Source: Natronococcus sp. AD-5
GTDB lineage: Archaea > Halobacteriota > Halobacteria > Halobacteriales > Natrialbaceae
Direction of reading: 5' to 3'
DNA: 64,000 nucleotides
Assembly (NCBI RefSeq): GCF_030734285.1
Contig: NZ_CP132294.1
Coordinates: 1,798,001 to 1,862,000 of the forward strand
The notes under the pieces were generated by a model. That model made no database searches. It was not told where the DNA came from and saw only the letters and a program-made list of their open reading frames with translations. Shown here one piece after another: positions 25,045 through 33,523 of this stretch (position 1 is its first letter; each line of letters starts with the position of its first letter). The translations under genes and the position numbers were made by a program.

Positions 25045-26679
25045 TCAGTCGTCGGCCGGCGCGAGCGGTTGTTCCTCGCTGGCGAGCAGCCGATCGAGCG
25101 CGTCGACCATCGCCTCGACGCTCGCGCGGGTGATGTCGGCCTCGCTCCGGGCGACCGTCACCGACCGGTCGTCGCGGACCATCGTCACCTCGACCGTGAC
25201 GACGGCGTCGGTCCCGCCGGTAACCGCGTCGACGTGGTAGGACTCGAGTTCGGCGTCGGCCATCGAGCCGAGCGCCTCGCGAACGGCGGAGACGGCGGCG
25301 TCGACGGGTCCGGACCCGGTTCCGCTGGCGACGCGCTCCTCGCCGCCGACGTCGAGCCGGATGCTCGCCGTGGGAACGGGACCGCCGCTCGTCGCGGTGA
25401 GGTCGAGCAGCTCGACGACGCGGTCGCGGTCGTCGCCGGTGACGTCCTCGGCGACGGCGAGCAGGTCGGCGTCGGTGACGCGCCGTCCGCGGTCGCCGAG
25501 TTCGGTGACGCGGGTCGCAATCTCCGCGATTTCCTCGCCGCTGGCGTCGACGTCGTGCTCCTCGAGCGTCGCCTTGACGCCGGCCCGGCCGGTGTGCTTG
25601 CCGAGCGCGAGGCGGCGCTCGCGACCGACCGTCTCTGGCGCGTACGGTTCGTACATCTTGTCGTCCTTCAGCGTCCCGTCGGTGTGGATGCCGCTCTCGT
25701 GGGTGAAGGCGTTCTCGCCGATGACGGCCTTGTTCGGCGGCAGCGGTACGCCGGTCGCTCGCGAGACGAGTTGGGCGAGGTCGTACAGCCCCTCGAGATC
25801 GACGGTGCCGACGTCGTAGACGTGCTCGAGTGCGATCGCGACCTCCTCGAGGGCGACGTTACCGGCGCGTTCGCCGAGGCCGTTTACCGTACAGTGAACG
25901 AGATCCGCCCCCGCGGAGACGGCCGACAGCGCGTTCGCGACGCCCAGCCCGAGGTCGTCGTGGGTGTGGGCGCTGACCGGTCCGAGGTCGGCGAGCCGGG
26001 AGACCGCCTCGGTCGTGCGCTCCGGACCGGTGTGGCCGACGGTGTCGGCGAAGCAGGTCCGATCGGCGCCCGCGTCGAGCGCGGTCGCCATCAGTTCCTC
26101 GAGGTAGTCGAGGTCGGCCCGGGAGCCGTCCTCGCCGATGACCTCGACCCAGAGGTCGTGATCGGTGGCGTACTCGACGAGTTCGGCGGTCGCCTCGAGG
26201 TTCGCCTCGCGGGAGGTGCCGACCTTCCCCTCGACGTGGCGGTCGCTCGCGGGAACCACGACGTGGACGCCGTCGACGTCGCAGTCCAGCGCGAGGTCGA
26301 TGTCCGTCGCCATCCCGCGACAGAAGCTGGTGACGCGGGCCTCGAGGTCGAGGTCGGTCACCCGCGAGATGGCCTGGCGTTCGCCCGCGCCGGTGCAGGC
26401 GCTCCCGGCCTCGATGACCGAAACGCCGGTCCGCTCGAGCTCGCGGGCGATCTCGACTTTTTCGTCGGGTGAGAGCGAGACACCCGGGGCTTGTTCGCCG
26501 TCGCGAAGCGTCGTATCGAGAAGGCGGACTGTACGGTCGGCTGCGATCGTCTGCTCCGGAGAAGCGGTCACGAAGGAAGAATTATCTCCGTCCTGGAATT
26601 TCGCGCCCAGCCGGGTTGCCCCGACTTCCTCTATCCTCGGACTCCGGCGTTGAGAACGAATCTCGTACCATCGTACCAT
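25045..26679 (-). CDS. 2-isopropylmalate synthase / citramalate synthase family (LeuA/CimA)
   Basis: A 544-residue acyltransferase of the DRE-TIM superfamily. It condenses acetyl-CoA with a 2-oxo acid, 2-oxoisovalerate (leucine route) or pyruvate (citramalate route). Features: DTTLRDGEQAPGVSLSPDEK from residue 55 or so, THTHDDLG-like SAHTHDDLGLGVANAL metal site, GERAGNVALEE, FTHESGIHTDG, and a C-terminal regulatory LeuA dimer domain (about 410-540). ATG 26679 gives a roughly 48-residue N-terminal extension before the first conserved strand. A TATA-like GGTTAAGTC about 22-30 bp upstream supports it, with GTG 26571 the alternative. No leucine operon follows, so the exact substrate is open. Confidence 0.88.
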   Translation of the reverse strand: MVRWYEIRSQRRSPRIEEVGATRLGAKFQDGDNSSFVTASPEQTIAADRTVRLLDTTLRDGEQAPGVSLSPDEKVEIARELERTGVSVIEAGSACTGAGERQAISRVTDLDLEARVTSFCRGMATDIDLALDCDVDGVHVVVPASDRHVEGKVGTSREANLEATAELVEYATDHDLWVEVIGEDGSRADLDYLEELMATALDAGADRTCFADTVGHTGPERTTEAVSRLADLGPVSAHTHDDLGLGVANALSAVSAGADLVHCTVNGLGERAGNVALEEVAIALEHVYDVGTVDLEGLYDLAQLVSRATGVPLPPNKAVIGENAFTHESGIHTDGTLKDDKMYEPYAPETVGRERRLALGKHTGRAGVKATLEEHDVDASGEEIAEIATRVTELGDRGRRVTDADLLAVAEDVTGDDRDRVVELLDLTATSGGPVPTASIRLDVGGEERVASGTGSGPVDAAVSAVREALGSMADAELESYHVDAVTGGTDAVVTVEVTMVRDDRSVTVARSEADITRASVEAMVDALDRLLASEEQPLAPADD

Positions 26680-26834
26680 GGTCTACTGACGCTCACCGAC
26701 TTAACCCCGCCGGTCACGGCACCATCTGCGCGATGCCGGGAACGAGTCCGTCGGGTCGGTGCCAACCGGCCGGCGATCGGCGACCGGAGTTCGCCGCCCG
26801 AACCTCCATCCGATCCCTCGTCGTAGCCCACGAC

Positions 26835-27395
26835 ATGGACCCGAACCTGGAGCCGCTCGCACGGTCGCTTCGCGCGGCGCCGATCGTCGACCGAGACGGA
26901 TACGAGTACTTCGTTCACGGCGTTACCGACGGGATCCCGCCGATGGAGCCCGACGTACTGGGCACGATCGTCGACGAACTTTGCGAACGGGTCGACTTCG
27001 CGGACGTCGACACGATCGTCGCGCCCGAGGCGATGGGAATCCACCACGCCGCGGCGCTCTCGCTCGAGACCGGCGTCCCGTTCGTGGTCGTTCGCAAGCG
27101 CTCCTACGGCTTTCCGACGGAGGTCTCGGTCCACCAGGAAACCGGCTACGGCGAGAGCGAGTTCTTCCTGAACGGCGTCGACGCCGGCGACCGCGTGGTG
27201 GTCGTCGACGACGTCCTCTCGTCGGGAAACACGATCGAAGCCGTTTGCGAGGCGCTCGAGTCGGCCGGCGCGGAGATCACCGACATCGCGGTCGTCCTGC
27301 GGCGCGTCGACAGCGATCGCGAGGAGTTCTCCAGAACGGTGACGCACCTGCTCGACGTTCGCGTCGAGGACGGTGAACTCGTGGTCGCCGACTGA
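26835..27395 (+). CDS. HGPRTase-like purine phosphoribosyltransferase
   Basis: A 186-residue type I phosphoribosyltransferase. The PRPP loop VVVVDDVLSSGNTIEAVCEA is at about 118-137 and the pyrophosphate-loop region is at VAPEAMGIHHAAALSLETG. Length and sequence match the haloarchaeal HGPRTase-like proteins thought to salvage purines; the precise base is not proven for this group. The frame is open far upstream, but MDPNLEPLARSLRAAPIVDR is the conserved start. Divergent from leuA with about 155 bp between. Confidence 0.88.
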   Translation: MDPNLEPLARSLRAAPIVDRDGYEYFVHGVTDGIPPMEPDVLGTIVDELCERVDFADVDTIVAPEAMGIHHAAALSLETGVPFVVVRKRSYGFPTEVSVHQETGYGESEFFLNGVDAGDRVVVVDDVLSSGNTIEAVCEALESAGAEITDIAVVLRRVDSDREEFSRTVTHLLDVRVEDGELVVAD

Positions 27396-27496
27396 ACGGT
27401 GTACTGCCGGACAGAACGATTCGAAGATCGGTCTCGAATTCGCGGCCGTTGCCACCGGCAACGTCCGCACTCGACCGACCGACTTCTCACTGACGT

Positions 27497-27862
27497 CTAT
27501 CCGGCAGTACAGTCTTCCTCGAGCACGAGCCGATCGCCGGACTCGACGTCGGTCGCCGCGCCGGCGGGGAGTTCGACGATCAGGTCGGCCGTTTCGCGGG
27601 CGAAGCCGCGCCAGGGGCGAAGCCGCTCGACGCGCCGGACGACGTCGTCGACGATCCAGACGACGTCGAGCGGGACGAAGACGAACATTGTGTGCACGTC
27701 GCGGGTCCTGGCCGTCCCGAACCGGAACGCGAGCGCGTAGTCGTCGGGAAGCGATCGACGGAACGTGAGTCCGCGGAACTGACTCGCGATCGAATCCGCG
27801 GTATCGACCGTCGACGCCAGGATCTTCGGCGGTTCGCGCTCCGATTCGTGGACGAGTTGCAC
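27497..27862 (-). CDS. DUF192 family protein
   Basis: A 121-residue protein. SIASQFRGLTFRRSLPDDYA, MFVFVPLDVVWIVDDVV and GFARETADLIVELPAGA are the hallmarks of DUF192, a small beta-rich fold of unknown role, sometimes exported in bacteria. The frame runs up to 27949, but family members begin (M)xLVHES, which fits the GTG at 27862; the longer ATG version would add 29 unrelated residues. It converges on the phosphoribosyltransferase. Confidence 0.82.
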   Translation of the reverse strand: MQLVHESEREPPKILASTVDTADSIASQFRGLTFRRSLPDDYALAFRFGTARTRDVHTMFVFVPLDVVWIVDDVVRRVERLRPWRGFARETADLIVELPAGAATDVESGDRLVLEEDCTAG

Positions 27863-27990
27863 GCCCTCGAGTCGCCGTGGAGCGCTGAAAAAGGTCCCGT
27901 TCGTCCGGTGCTCGTCGCCCGGTCCGCCCGCGCGTCGGGGTCGCGCCATCCGAGAGGTTCAACTTCCCGGCGCTCGAACGCGACCATAGC

Positions 27991-28524
27991 ATGGAGAAGA
28001 CGCCACGGGGAACGTCGGTCGGCGTCGACGACCCGTACGAGTTCGCCGGCGTCTGCGTCCACCTCACCGGCGACGGTCGGTGTCGGTACGCGTTCGACCA
28101 CTACGAGCACGACCCCGAGTTCGCCCGCTCGCGGGCGATCGACGACTACGAGTGTCCCGTCGTCGACCCCGAGCGCGACGAGACGTGGGCCGACTGCCCG
28201 CACTTCCGGTCGCGAAACCGCGACCGCGAGTGCGTCCGCTGCGGCCTCGAGGCAAAGCGGCTGGCCCACGACGACGAGCGGCCGCTGCTCGAGGAACACC
28301 ACCTCTCGTACGCACGCGACGGCGAGGAACTCTCCCACGAGATCACGGTCTACCTCTGTCGGTGGTGCCACTCGAAGGTCCACACCTCGTGGGCGCGGAT
28401 CACCGACGACGCCGCGCCGGACTCCGACGCGATCGCCGCCCTCGAGCAGCGCCGCGGTCGCGAGCAGGAAGAGGCAGCCTTCGAATCCGCCGCCGAACGC
28501 TTCGACCGGGAAGATCGGTCCTAA
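27991..28524 (+). CDS. HNH/zinc-ribbon-like protein (DUF7097-like)
   Basis: A 177-residue protein. The N-terminal part has scattered Cys and His (FAGVCVHLTGDGRC, YECPVVD, DCPHF). A clear Zn site follows with ECVRCG, EEHHLSYAR, YLCRWCHSKVH, arranged as in HNH endonucleases (two CxxC pairs around an HH core). A nuclease or nucleic-acid binder is plausible but the catalytic set is not complete by eye. I think this is the haloarchaeal DUF7097 family, from memory. Divergent from the DUF192 gene; ends 58 bp before the beta-propeller gene. Confidence 0.65.
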   Translation: MEKTPRGTSVGVDDPYEFAGVCVHLTGDGRCRYAFDHYEHDPEFARSRAIDDYECPVVDPERDETWADCPHFRSRNRDRECVRCGLEAKRLAHDDERPLLEEHHLSYARDGEELSHEITVYLCRWCHSKVHTSWARITDDAAPDSDAIAALEQRRGREQEEAAFESAAERFDREDRS

Positions 28525-28582
28525 CCGACACCTTCGAGGCGGACCAGAAGAAACTCACTCCATCTGACACGATCTCTCCCCG

Positions 28583-29743
28583 ATGCCCTCCATCACCCGA
28601 CGACGCGTGCTCGCGGCGGTCGGCGGTATCGGCGCGCTCTCGATCGGCGCCCTCGGGGTCGAGTCGGTCGCCGGCCCCGCGCCGACGTTCCACGAGGCGA
28701 GCGTCCCCGACGGAGACTGGCCAGCACACCGCCGCGACTCGCGGCGAACGGCGGCGGCGCCGAACGCGAGACGGGCTACCGAGGAACCGCACGTCGACTG
28801 GGAGGTCGAGGTGCCGGACCAGTCAGCGCTCGTCGTAGCCGACGGCAGGGCCTACGTCGGCGGAGAACGCGGCGTCGCGGCTGTCGTCCTCGAAGACGGG
28901 TCGGAGCTGTGGACGAGCGACGCCCCCGGAGAAACGCTCTGTCACGCCGGCGACACCGTCTACTGCGGCGAGTCGAGATACGGAACGCTGACCGCACTCG
29001 AGAACGACACCGGCGAGCGCCGGTTCGAACTCGAGGAATCGTTTCACCGAGTTTGGGACCCGCTCGCGCTCGAGGACGTCCTTTTGGTCGGCGACCACGG
29101 GATGCTTCGAGGCTGCGACCCAGCGACCGGGGCCGTCGAGTGGGAACGAAACATCGGCGGCAACGGAGATGTATATCCCGCCGTTGCGGACGAGCGGCTG
29201 TACGTTGGCGGACCGGGACCGCTCGAGACGTACGGTCCCCGCGAGGGATGGGACGCGGTCCGACACGACGGTCCGCAGCAACTCGAACGCGGAATCGGGC
29301 CGGTGTTCGCAACGGCACCGGCTGTCAGCGACGGCGTCTATCTCGGCGGACACGCAGGTCTCAGAGAAACCGCCGCCTTCGAATTCGACCGCGACGGCCG
29401 TCCCGTCTGGGAGGGACCGAGCGGACACAACGTCTCTTCGCCCGCGCTGGCCGGAGATCACGGCGTCCTCTGGAGTCAAAACCGCGAGCGAGAGCCGGAG
29501 TATCAGGTCCACGGGATCGACCTCGAGACCGGTGAGACGAACTGGAGCGAACCGTTCGAGGACGTCCCGGCGACCCCGGTCGTCGCCGGCGGGCTGGCGA
29601 TCGTCGGCGGGCGCGACGGCAGCCTCGTCGCGCTCGAGCCGGAAACGGGCGATTCCGTCTGGGAAACCGTTCTCGAAAACCGGGTCGGTATCGTCGTCCC
29701 GAGTGCTGATCTGTTGCTCACCGTCGGTTGGGACGTCGGTTGA
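28583..29743 (+). CDS. Tat-exported PQQ-type beta-propeller protein
   Basis: A 386-residue protein. The leader ITRRRVLAAVGGIGALSIGA is a Tat signal. The rest is a series of about 40-residue WD/PQQ-like blades with repeated motifs such as GRAYVGGERGVAAVVLEDGS, DPATGAVEWERNIGGNGDVY and DLETGETNWSEPF. Blades of this kind form outer scaffold proteins (BamB-like) or quinoprotein dehydrogenases. No PQQ-binding catalytic residues are evident, so a binding or scaffold role is more likely. Convergent with the DUF5800 gene. Confidence 0.82.
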   Translation: MPSITRRRVLAAVGGIGALSIGALGVESVAGPAPTFHEASVPDGDWPAHRRDSRRTAAAPNARRATEEPHVDWEVEVPDQSALVVADGRAYVGGERGVAAVVLEDGSELWTSDAPGETLCHAGDTVYCGESRYGTLTALENDTGERRFELEESFHRVWDPLALEDVLLVGDHGMLRGCDPATGAVEWERNIGGNGDVYPAVADERLYVGGPGPLETYGPREGWDAVRHDGPQQLERGIGPVFATAPAVSDGVYLGGHAGLRETAAFEFDRDGRPVWEGPSGHNVSSPALAGDHGVLWSQNREREPEYQVHGIDLETGETNWSEPFEDVPATPVVAGGLAIVGGRDGSLVALEPETGDSVWETVLENRVGIVVPSADLLLTVGWDVG

Positions 29744-29766
29744 GGCGGCGTGCTTCGCTGTCTCCG

Positions 29767-29961
29767 CTAGAGAATGTCGCCGACCCGGCGGGGCTCGCCC
29801 TGCAGGTTCGGCTGCTCGGCGACGATCTTCAAGACCTCGTGATCCGTCACGTCGTAGTAGGACTTCTCGGTCGCCTCTTCGATGAGTTCTCGCTCGAGGC
29901 GGAACTCGGTACCTTCGTAGACAACGTCGACGCCGTCGTCGTCGAACGCGAGAGTCGTCAT
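29767..29961 (-). CDS. DUF5800 family small protein
   Basis: A 64-residue acidic protein, MTTLAFDDDGVDVVYEGTEF to GEPRRVGDIL. It matches a short haloarchaeal-only family (DUF5800) of unknown function; no TM helix or metal motif. The frame is open much further upstream, but ATG 29961 is the conserved start. It lies downstream of the two-TM gene with a 92-bp gap. Confidence 0.8.
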   Translation of the reverse strand: MTTLAFDDDGVDVVYEGTEFRLERELIEEATEKSYYDVTDHEVLKIVAEQPNLQGEPRRVGDIL

Positions 29962-30053
29962 GACCGCCAGTAGGTGACGGGGTACTAAAAACCGGACGAC
30001 TGTCTTCGCTTGCGGTGACGGGGGTCGGACGCCGGCGTCGTCGGCGAGCGGGA

Positions 30054-30239
30054 CTACCGAAACGGATCCCACTCGAGTCGGATGATCGCCGCGAGACCGA
30101 CCATCGAGGCGACGATGAACGCGAGGCTGACGATCGTGATCGTCTCCGCAGACGACCCGGGTTCGACGAACGGCCAGGTGAGCGCCAGCAGCGCGAGCAA
30201 CACCGCGTTCATCGTGAACAGGAGGCGCCAGATCGTCAT
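30054..30239 (-). CDS. small two-TM protein coupled to TrmB
   Basis: 61 residues, almost all in two membrane helices (LLFTMNAVLLALLALTWPFV and TIVSLAFIVASMVGLAAIIR) joined by a short acidic loop, ending RLEWDPFR. Its ATG overlaps the TrmB stop (ATGA at 30236-30239), so it is translated together with the regulator at the end of the ABC-transporter operon. Family not recognised. A membrane partner of the transporter or of TrmB is a guess from position only. Confidence 0.72.
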   Translation of the reverse strand: MTIWRLLFTMNAVLLALLALTWPFVEPGSSAETITIVSLAFIVASMVGLAAIIRLEWDPFR

Positions 30240-31303
30240 TCGACCGGTCGGAGGACGATCTCGTTCGCACGCAGGTCCTCGACGAACGCACCTTCGCCGC
30301 CGACGCTGACTCGTTCGCCGTCGTCGGTCTCGATCGTGAGACTGTTCTCGACGGGGAAGGAGTTCGTAAACGGTTCGACGAGCCCCTGTCTGATCTCGAC
30401 GATCCGTCCCGTCACGGATCGGCGCTCGTCCGTGTCGGTCGTGTATCCCGTCACCTCCGCCCGGAGCATTCGGCCGCCGAGCTGCGCGAGCACCGCGTTG
30501 AGCACCGCCGGACGCGACATCGTGTAGGTCGCAGGCAGCGGAGCGGGATCGCCGGTGTAGACCCCCTCACCGGCGGCCCAGAACCCGCCCTGGAAGGCTC
30601 CGAACATCGACCCGACGACGTGCGACTCCGAGACGGCGACGGCTTCCTTGTCGTTGTCGTCGCTTCGGAGGAGGCGCCGCTCGCCGACGATCCCCGACGA
30701 CGCATCCTCCGCGGTTACGACGAACGACATGTCGTGGTGCCACTGACGAACGACGTGCGCAACGCCGTCGAATCGGCGCTCGACGTCCTCGGTCGACTGC
30801 GGCTCGATCGCACCCTCGTGCAACACGATCATCACGCCGCGGTCGAACGCGGCCTCGAGATCGTCCTCGAGCTTCTCGACCGCGTAGTGCGGGAGCGCGA
30901 GGAACGCTTCCTCGTTCGCCGAGTTGATGATCCGTCGGATCTCCTTGAGCGCGGTCTGGCGGCTCTTGATGACGTTGAACGAGGCCGTCTCCTCGGCGGC
31001 CTCGGTGAATCGACTCTCGAGGCCGGGCTGGAGCGAGCGCAGCCGGCTGACGAGCCCCTCGATGGCCTGCTCCGGCGGCACGGCGGCGATCGTCGTCGGC
31101 GCCGCGTGATCCTTCACGATCGCCAGCCCCCGTTCCTCCAGGTCTTCGGCGATCTGGTAGACGTACCGCTGGGAGACGCCGGAGTCGTCGGCGATCGCGC
31201 TCGTCTTCGCCTCGCCGAGCGAGAGCAACGCCAGGTAGGTGTCGATCTCCTTCTCGGAGAGTCCGAACGCCGCCAGCTGCGATCTGAGTGTAGCTTCCTG
31301 CAT
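30236..31303 (-). CDS. TrmB-family sugar-responsive transcription regulator
   Basis: A 355-residue regulator. An N-terminal winged helix (LAAFGLSEKEIDTYLALLSL, SAIADDSGVSQRYVYQIAED, LEERGLAIV) is followed by a phospholipase-D-like middle region and a C-terminal beta-rich sugar-binding domain, as in archaeal TrmB. Family members repress or activate sugar uptake and glycolytic genes according to bound sugar. ATG 31303 is preferred over 31345 because MQEATLRSQLAAFGLSEKEI is the usual N-terminus. It is 28 bp downstream of the ABC ATPase gene and coupled to the small membrane gene, so it belongs to the importer operon and probably regulates it and the divergent alpha-glucosidase. Confidence 0.9.
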   Translation of the reverse strand: MQEATLRSQLAAFGLSEKEIDTYLALLSLGEAKTSAIADDSGVSQRYVYQIAEDLEERGLAIVKDHAAPTTIAAVPPEQAIEGLVSRLRSLQPGLESRFTEAAEETASFNVIKSRQTALKEIRRIINSANEEAFLALPHYAVEKLEDDLEAAFDRGVMIVLHEGAIEPQSTEDVERRFDGVAHVVRQWHHDMSFVVTAEDASSGIVGERRLLRSDDNDKEAVAVSESHVVGSMFGAFQGGFWAAGEGVYTGDPAPLPATYTMSRPAVLNAVLAQLGGRMLRAEVTGYTTDTDERRSVTGRIVEIRQGLVEPFTNSFPVENSLTIETDDGERVSVGGEGAFVEDLRANEIVLRPVE

Positions 31304-31331
31304 ACCGTCCCCTGTATCGAGACGGTGGAGC

Positions 31332-32426
31332 TCAGTGGTTTTCAAGGTGTGTGGATTCGGTCCCCCCGAGGGGGTCGCTGGACCAGTACTCGTGGTCCGG
31401 ATCGTCTCGGAAACACTTCGCGCAGTGGCCCCGGTCGTCCGCCTCGCGCTCCGAGAGCGCGGGCGTTTCGGACGCGCAGACCTCCCGCGCCTCGGGACAC
31501 CGCGGGTGGAACCGACAGCCCGCCGGCGGGTTCACCGGATCGGGGATGTCGATGTCGCGAACGGGCGGCTCCGTGGCGTCCCAGCTATTCGGGTCGACGT
31601 CCGCGGTCGCCCACCGCAACACCTTCGTGTAGGGGTGTTTCGGGTTCTGAAGCACTTCGTCGGCGGGCCCGATCTCGACGATCTCGCCGAGGTACATCAC
31701 CCCGAGGCGGCCGTCCGCGTTCTCCGCGAGGTAGCGGGCGTTCGAGAGGTCGTGGCTGATGAACAGGAACGACGTGCCGAACTCCTCCTGGAGCTCGAGC
31801 AGCAGGTCCATCGTCTCTACGCGCAGGGAGACGTCTAGCGCGGAGACGGCCTCGTCCGCGAGGATGAGATCCGGGTTCATCAACAGCGCCCGGACCAGCG
31901 CGACGCGCTGTTGCTCGCCGCCCGAGAGCTGATGCGGGTAGCGACTCGCGTAATCGCCCGGCGGCTTCATCCCGACGCGTTCGAGCATCCGCAGGACTCG
32001 CGCCCGGCGGTCCTCGCTGTCCATGTCGGGTTCCCACCGGGCCAGCGGGGTCGTGAGGCTCTTCATCACCGTCCGGTTCGGGTTGAGCGCCCCGCCGGGA
32101 TCCTGGTGGATGATCTGCAGAGACTTGCGAATCTGCTCGTAGGGGATCTCGCCGGCGCCGTCCTTGGCCTCCCAGATGTCCTGTCCGCGGTAGCGCACGC
32201 TGCCGCCCGTCGGTCGCTGAACGCCGATGGCGGTCTTGCCGAGCGTGGTCTTTCCGCAGCCGGATTCGCCGACGAGCGCGACGACGTCGTTTTCGGGAAT
32301 CTCGAGCGAGACGTCGTCGACCGCCTTGACGCGGTCGGGGTCGTTGAACAGTCCTTCGACCAGGCTCTGCTCCTTCTCGAAGTGGACCTCGACGTCCTCG
32401 AGGGAGACGACGTGGTCGTCGGTCAT
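31332..32426 (-). CDS. ABC importer ATPase (OppF-type)
   Basis: A 364-residue ATP-binding subunit. Walker A GESGCGKTTLG, signature LSGGEQQRVALVRALLMNPD, Walker B LILADEAVSALD and the C-terminal oligopeptide/dipeptide extension with its cysteines (RFHPRCPEAREVC, GHCAKC), known to hold a metal or Fe-S cluster in OppD/OppF/DppD-type proteins. ATG 32426 overlaps the preceding ATPase gene by 4 bp; longer upstream frames are Arg-rich and non-homologous. Part of the operon 37371-30054. Confidence 0.93.
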   Translation of the reverse strand: MTDDHVVSLEDVEVHFEKEQSLVEGLFNDPDRVKAVDDVSLEIPENDVVALVGESGCGKTTLGKTAIGVQRPTGGSVRYRGQDIWEAKDGAGEIPYEQIRKSLQIIHQDPGGALNPNRTVMKSLTTPLARWEPDMDSEDRRARVLRMLERVGMKPPGDYASRYPHQLSGGEQQRVALVRALLMNPDLILADEAVSALDVSLRVETMDLLLELQEEFGTSFLFISHDLSNARYLAENADGRLGVMYLGEIVEIGPADEVLQNPKHPYTKVLRWATADVDPNSWDATEPPVRDIDIPDPVNPPAGCRFHPRCPEAREVCASETPALSEREADDRGHCAKCFRDDPDHEYWSSDPLGGTESTHLENH

Positions 32427-33523
32427 CGGTTCACCTCCGTCTCCCCGTCGGCCGTCTGCGCTTGCGGATCGAGATCGACCGCCTCGTCTGCGTCTTCCCA
32501 GTGGAAACAGGTCACCGCGTGTTCGCCGCCGTCGTCGACCTCGTGGAAGTGCGGTTCCGTCGTCCGACACTGCTCGTCCGCGATCGGACACCGCGGCGCG
32601 TAGGTACACCCTTGCGGGATGTTCACCGGGTCCGGGGCGGAGCCCTCGATCGGCTGCATCGTCTCGAGCGGCGCGTCGAGATTCGGGACCGCCTTCAGGA
32701 GAGCTCGCGTGTACGGATGCGTGGGATTCCGGACGACGTCCTTGGCCGGACCGACCTCGCGGAGATCGAACGCGTACATGACCGCGATCCGGTCGGCCAG
32801 CCCCGCCACGAGCGGCAGGTCGTGGGTGATGAACACGACCGTCAGGTCGTACTTCTCCTGGAGGTCCGAAAGCAGGCTGAGGATCGACCGCTGCATCAGC
32901 AGGTCCAGGGCGGCCGTCGGCTCGTCCATCACCAGCACTTCGGGCTCGAGGATCAGGCTCAGCGCGATCAGCGCGCGCTGGGACATCCCGCCGGAGAGTT
33001 CGTGTGGGTATGAGTCGAGCACCCGCTCGGCGTCGAGGTACAGGTCCGAGAGCAACTCGCGAGCGCGATCCATTCCCGCTTCGCGGTCGGCGCCGTGCGC
33101 GTCGAGCGTCTCCTCGAAGTGGCCCCGGATCGTCATCGTCGGGTTGAACGAGCGCGAAGCGCCCTGGAAGACCATGGCGACCTCCTCCCAGCGGAACTCC
33201 TTGAGTTCGCGATCCGAGAGCTCGAGGACGTCGATCGGGTCGCCGTCTTCGGGGTGGTAGATCACGTCGCCCGTGAGCCGACCCGGCTCGTCGACGGCGT
33301 CGAGCATCGCGTTCGCGAGCATCGACTTCCCGGAGCCGCTCTCGCCGACGATGCCGACGATCTCCTCGCGGTAGACCTCGAAGTCCACGTCGTCGACGAC
33401 GCGGGACGTGCCGCGGTCCATGTCGAACTCGACGGTCGCGTTCTCGAGCGAGAAGACGACGTCCTTTCGCTCGTCGCCCGGATCGTGCTGTGCCTCTGCG
33501 GTTCGTTGTGTCGCGTCTGCCAT
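32423..33523 (-). CDS. ABC importer ATPase (OppD-type)
   Basis: A 366-residue ATP-binding subunit paired with the OppF-type one. Walker A GESGSGKSMLAN, signature LSGGMSQRALIALSLILEPE, Walker B VLVMDEPTAALDLLMQ, and the family's C-terminal cysteine segment (YAPRCPIADEQC, AVTCFHW). It drives uptake through the two permeases encoded upstream. Its start overlaps the permease stop at 33523 and its end overlaps the next ATPase. Confidence 0.94.
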   Translation of the reverse strand: MADATQRTAEAQHDPGDERKDVVFSLENATVEFDMDRGTSRVVDDVDFEVYREEIVGIVGESGSGKSMLANAMLDAVDEPGRLTGDVIYHPEDGDPIDVLELSDRELKEFRWEEVAMVFQGASRSFNPTMTIRGHFEETLDAHGADREAGMDRARELLSDLYLDAERVLDSYPHELSGGMSQRALIALSLILEPEVLVMDEPTAALDLLMQRSILSLLSDLQEKYDLTVVFITHDLPLVAGLADRIAVMYAFDLREVGPAKDVVRNPTHPYTRALLKAVPNLDAPLETMQPIEGSAPDPVNIPQGCTYAPRCPIADEQCRTTEPHFHEVDDGGEHAVTCFHWEDADEAVDLDPQAQTADGETEVNR

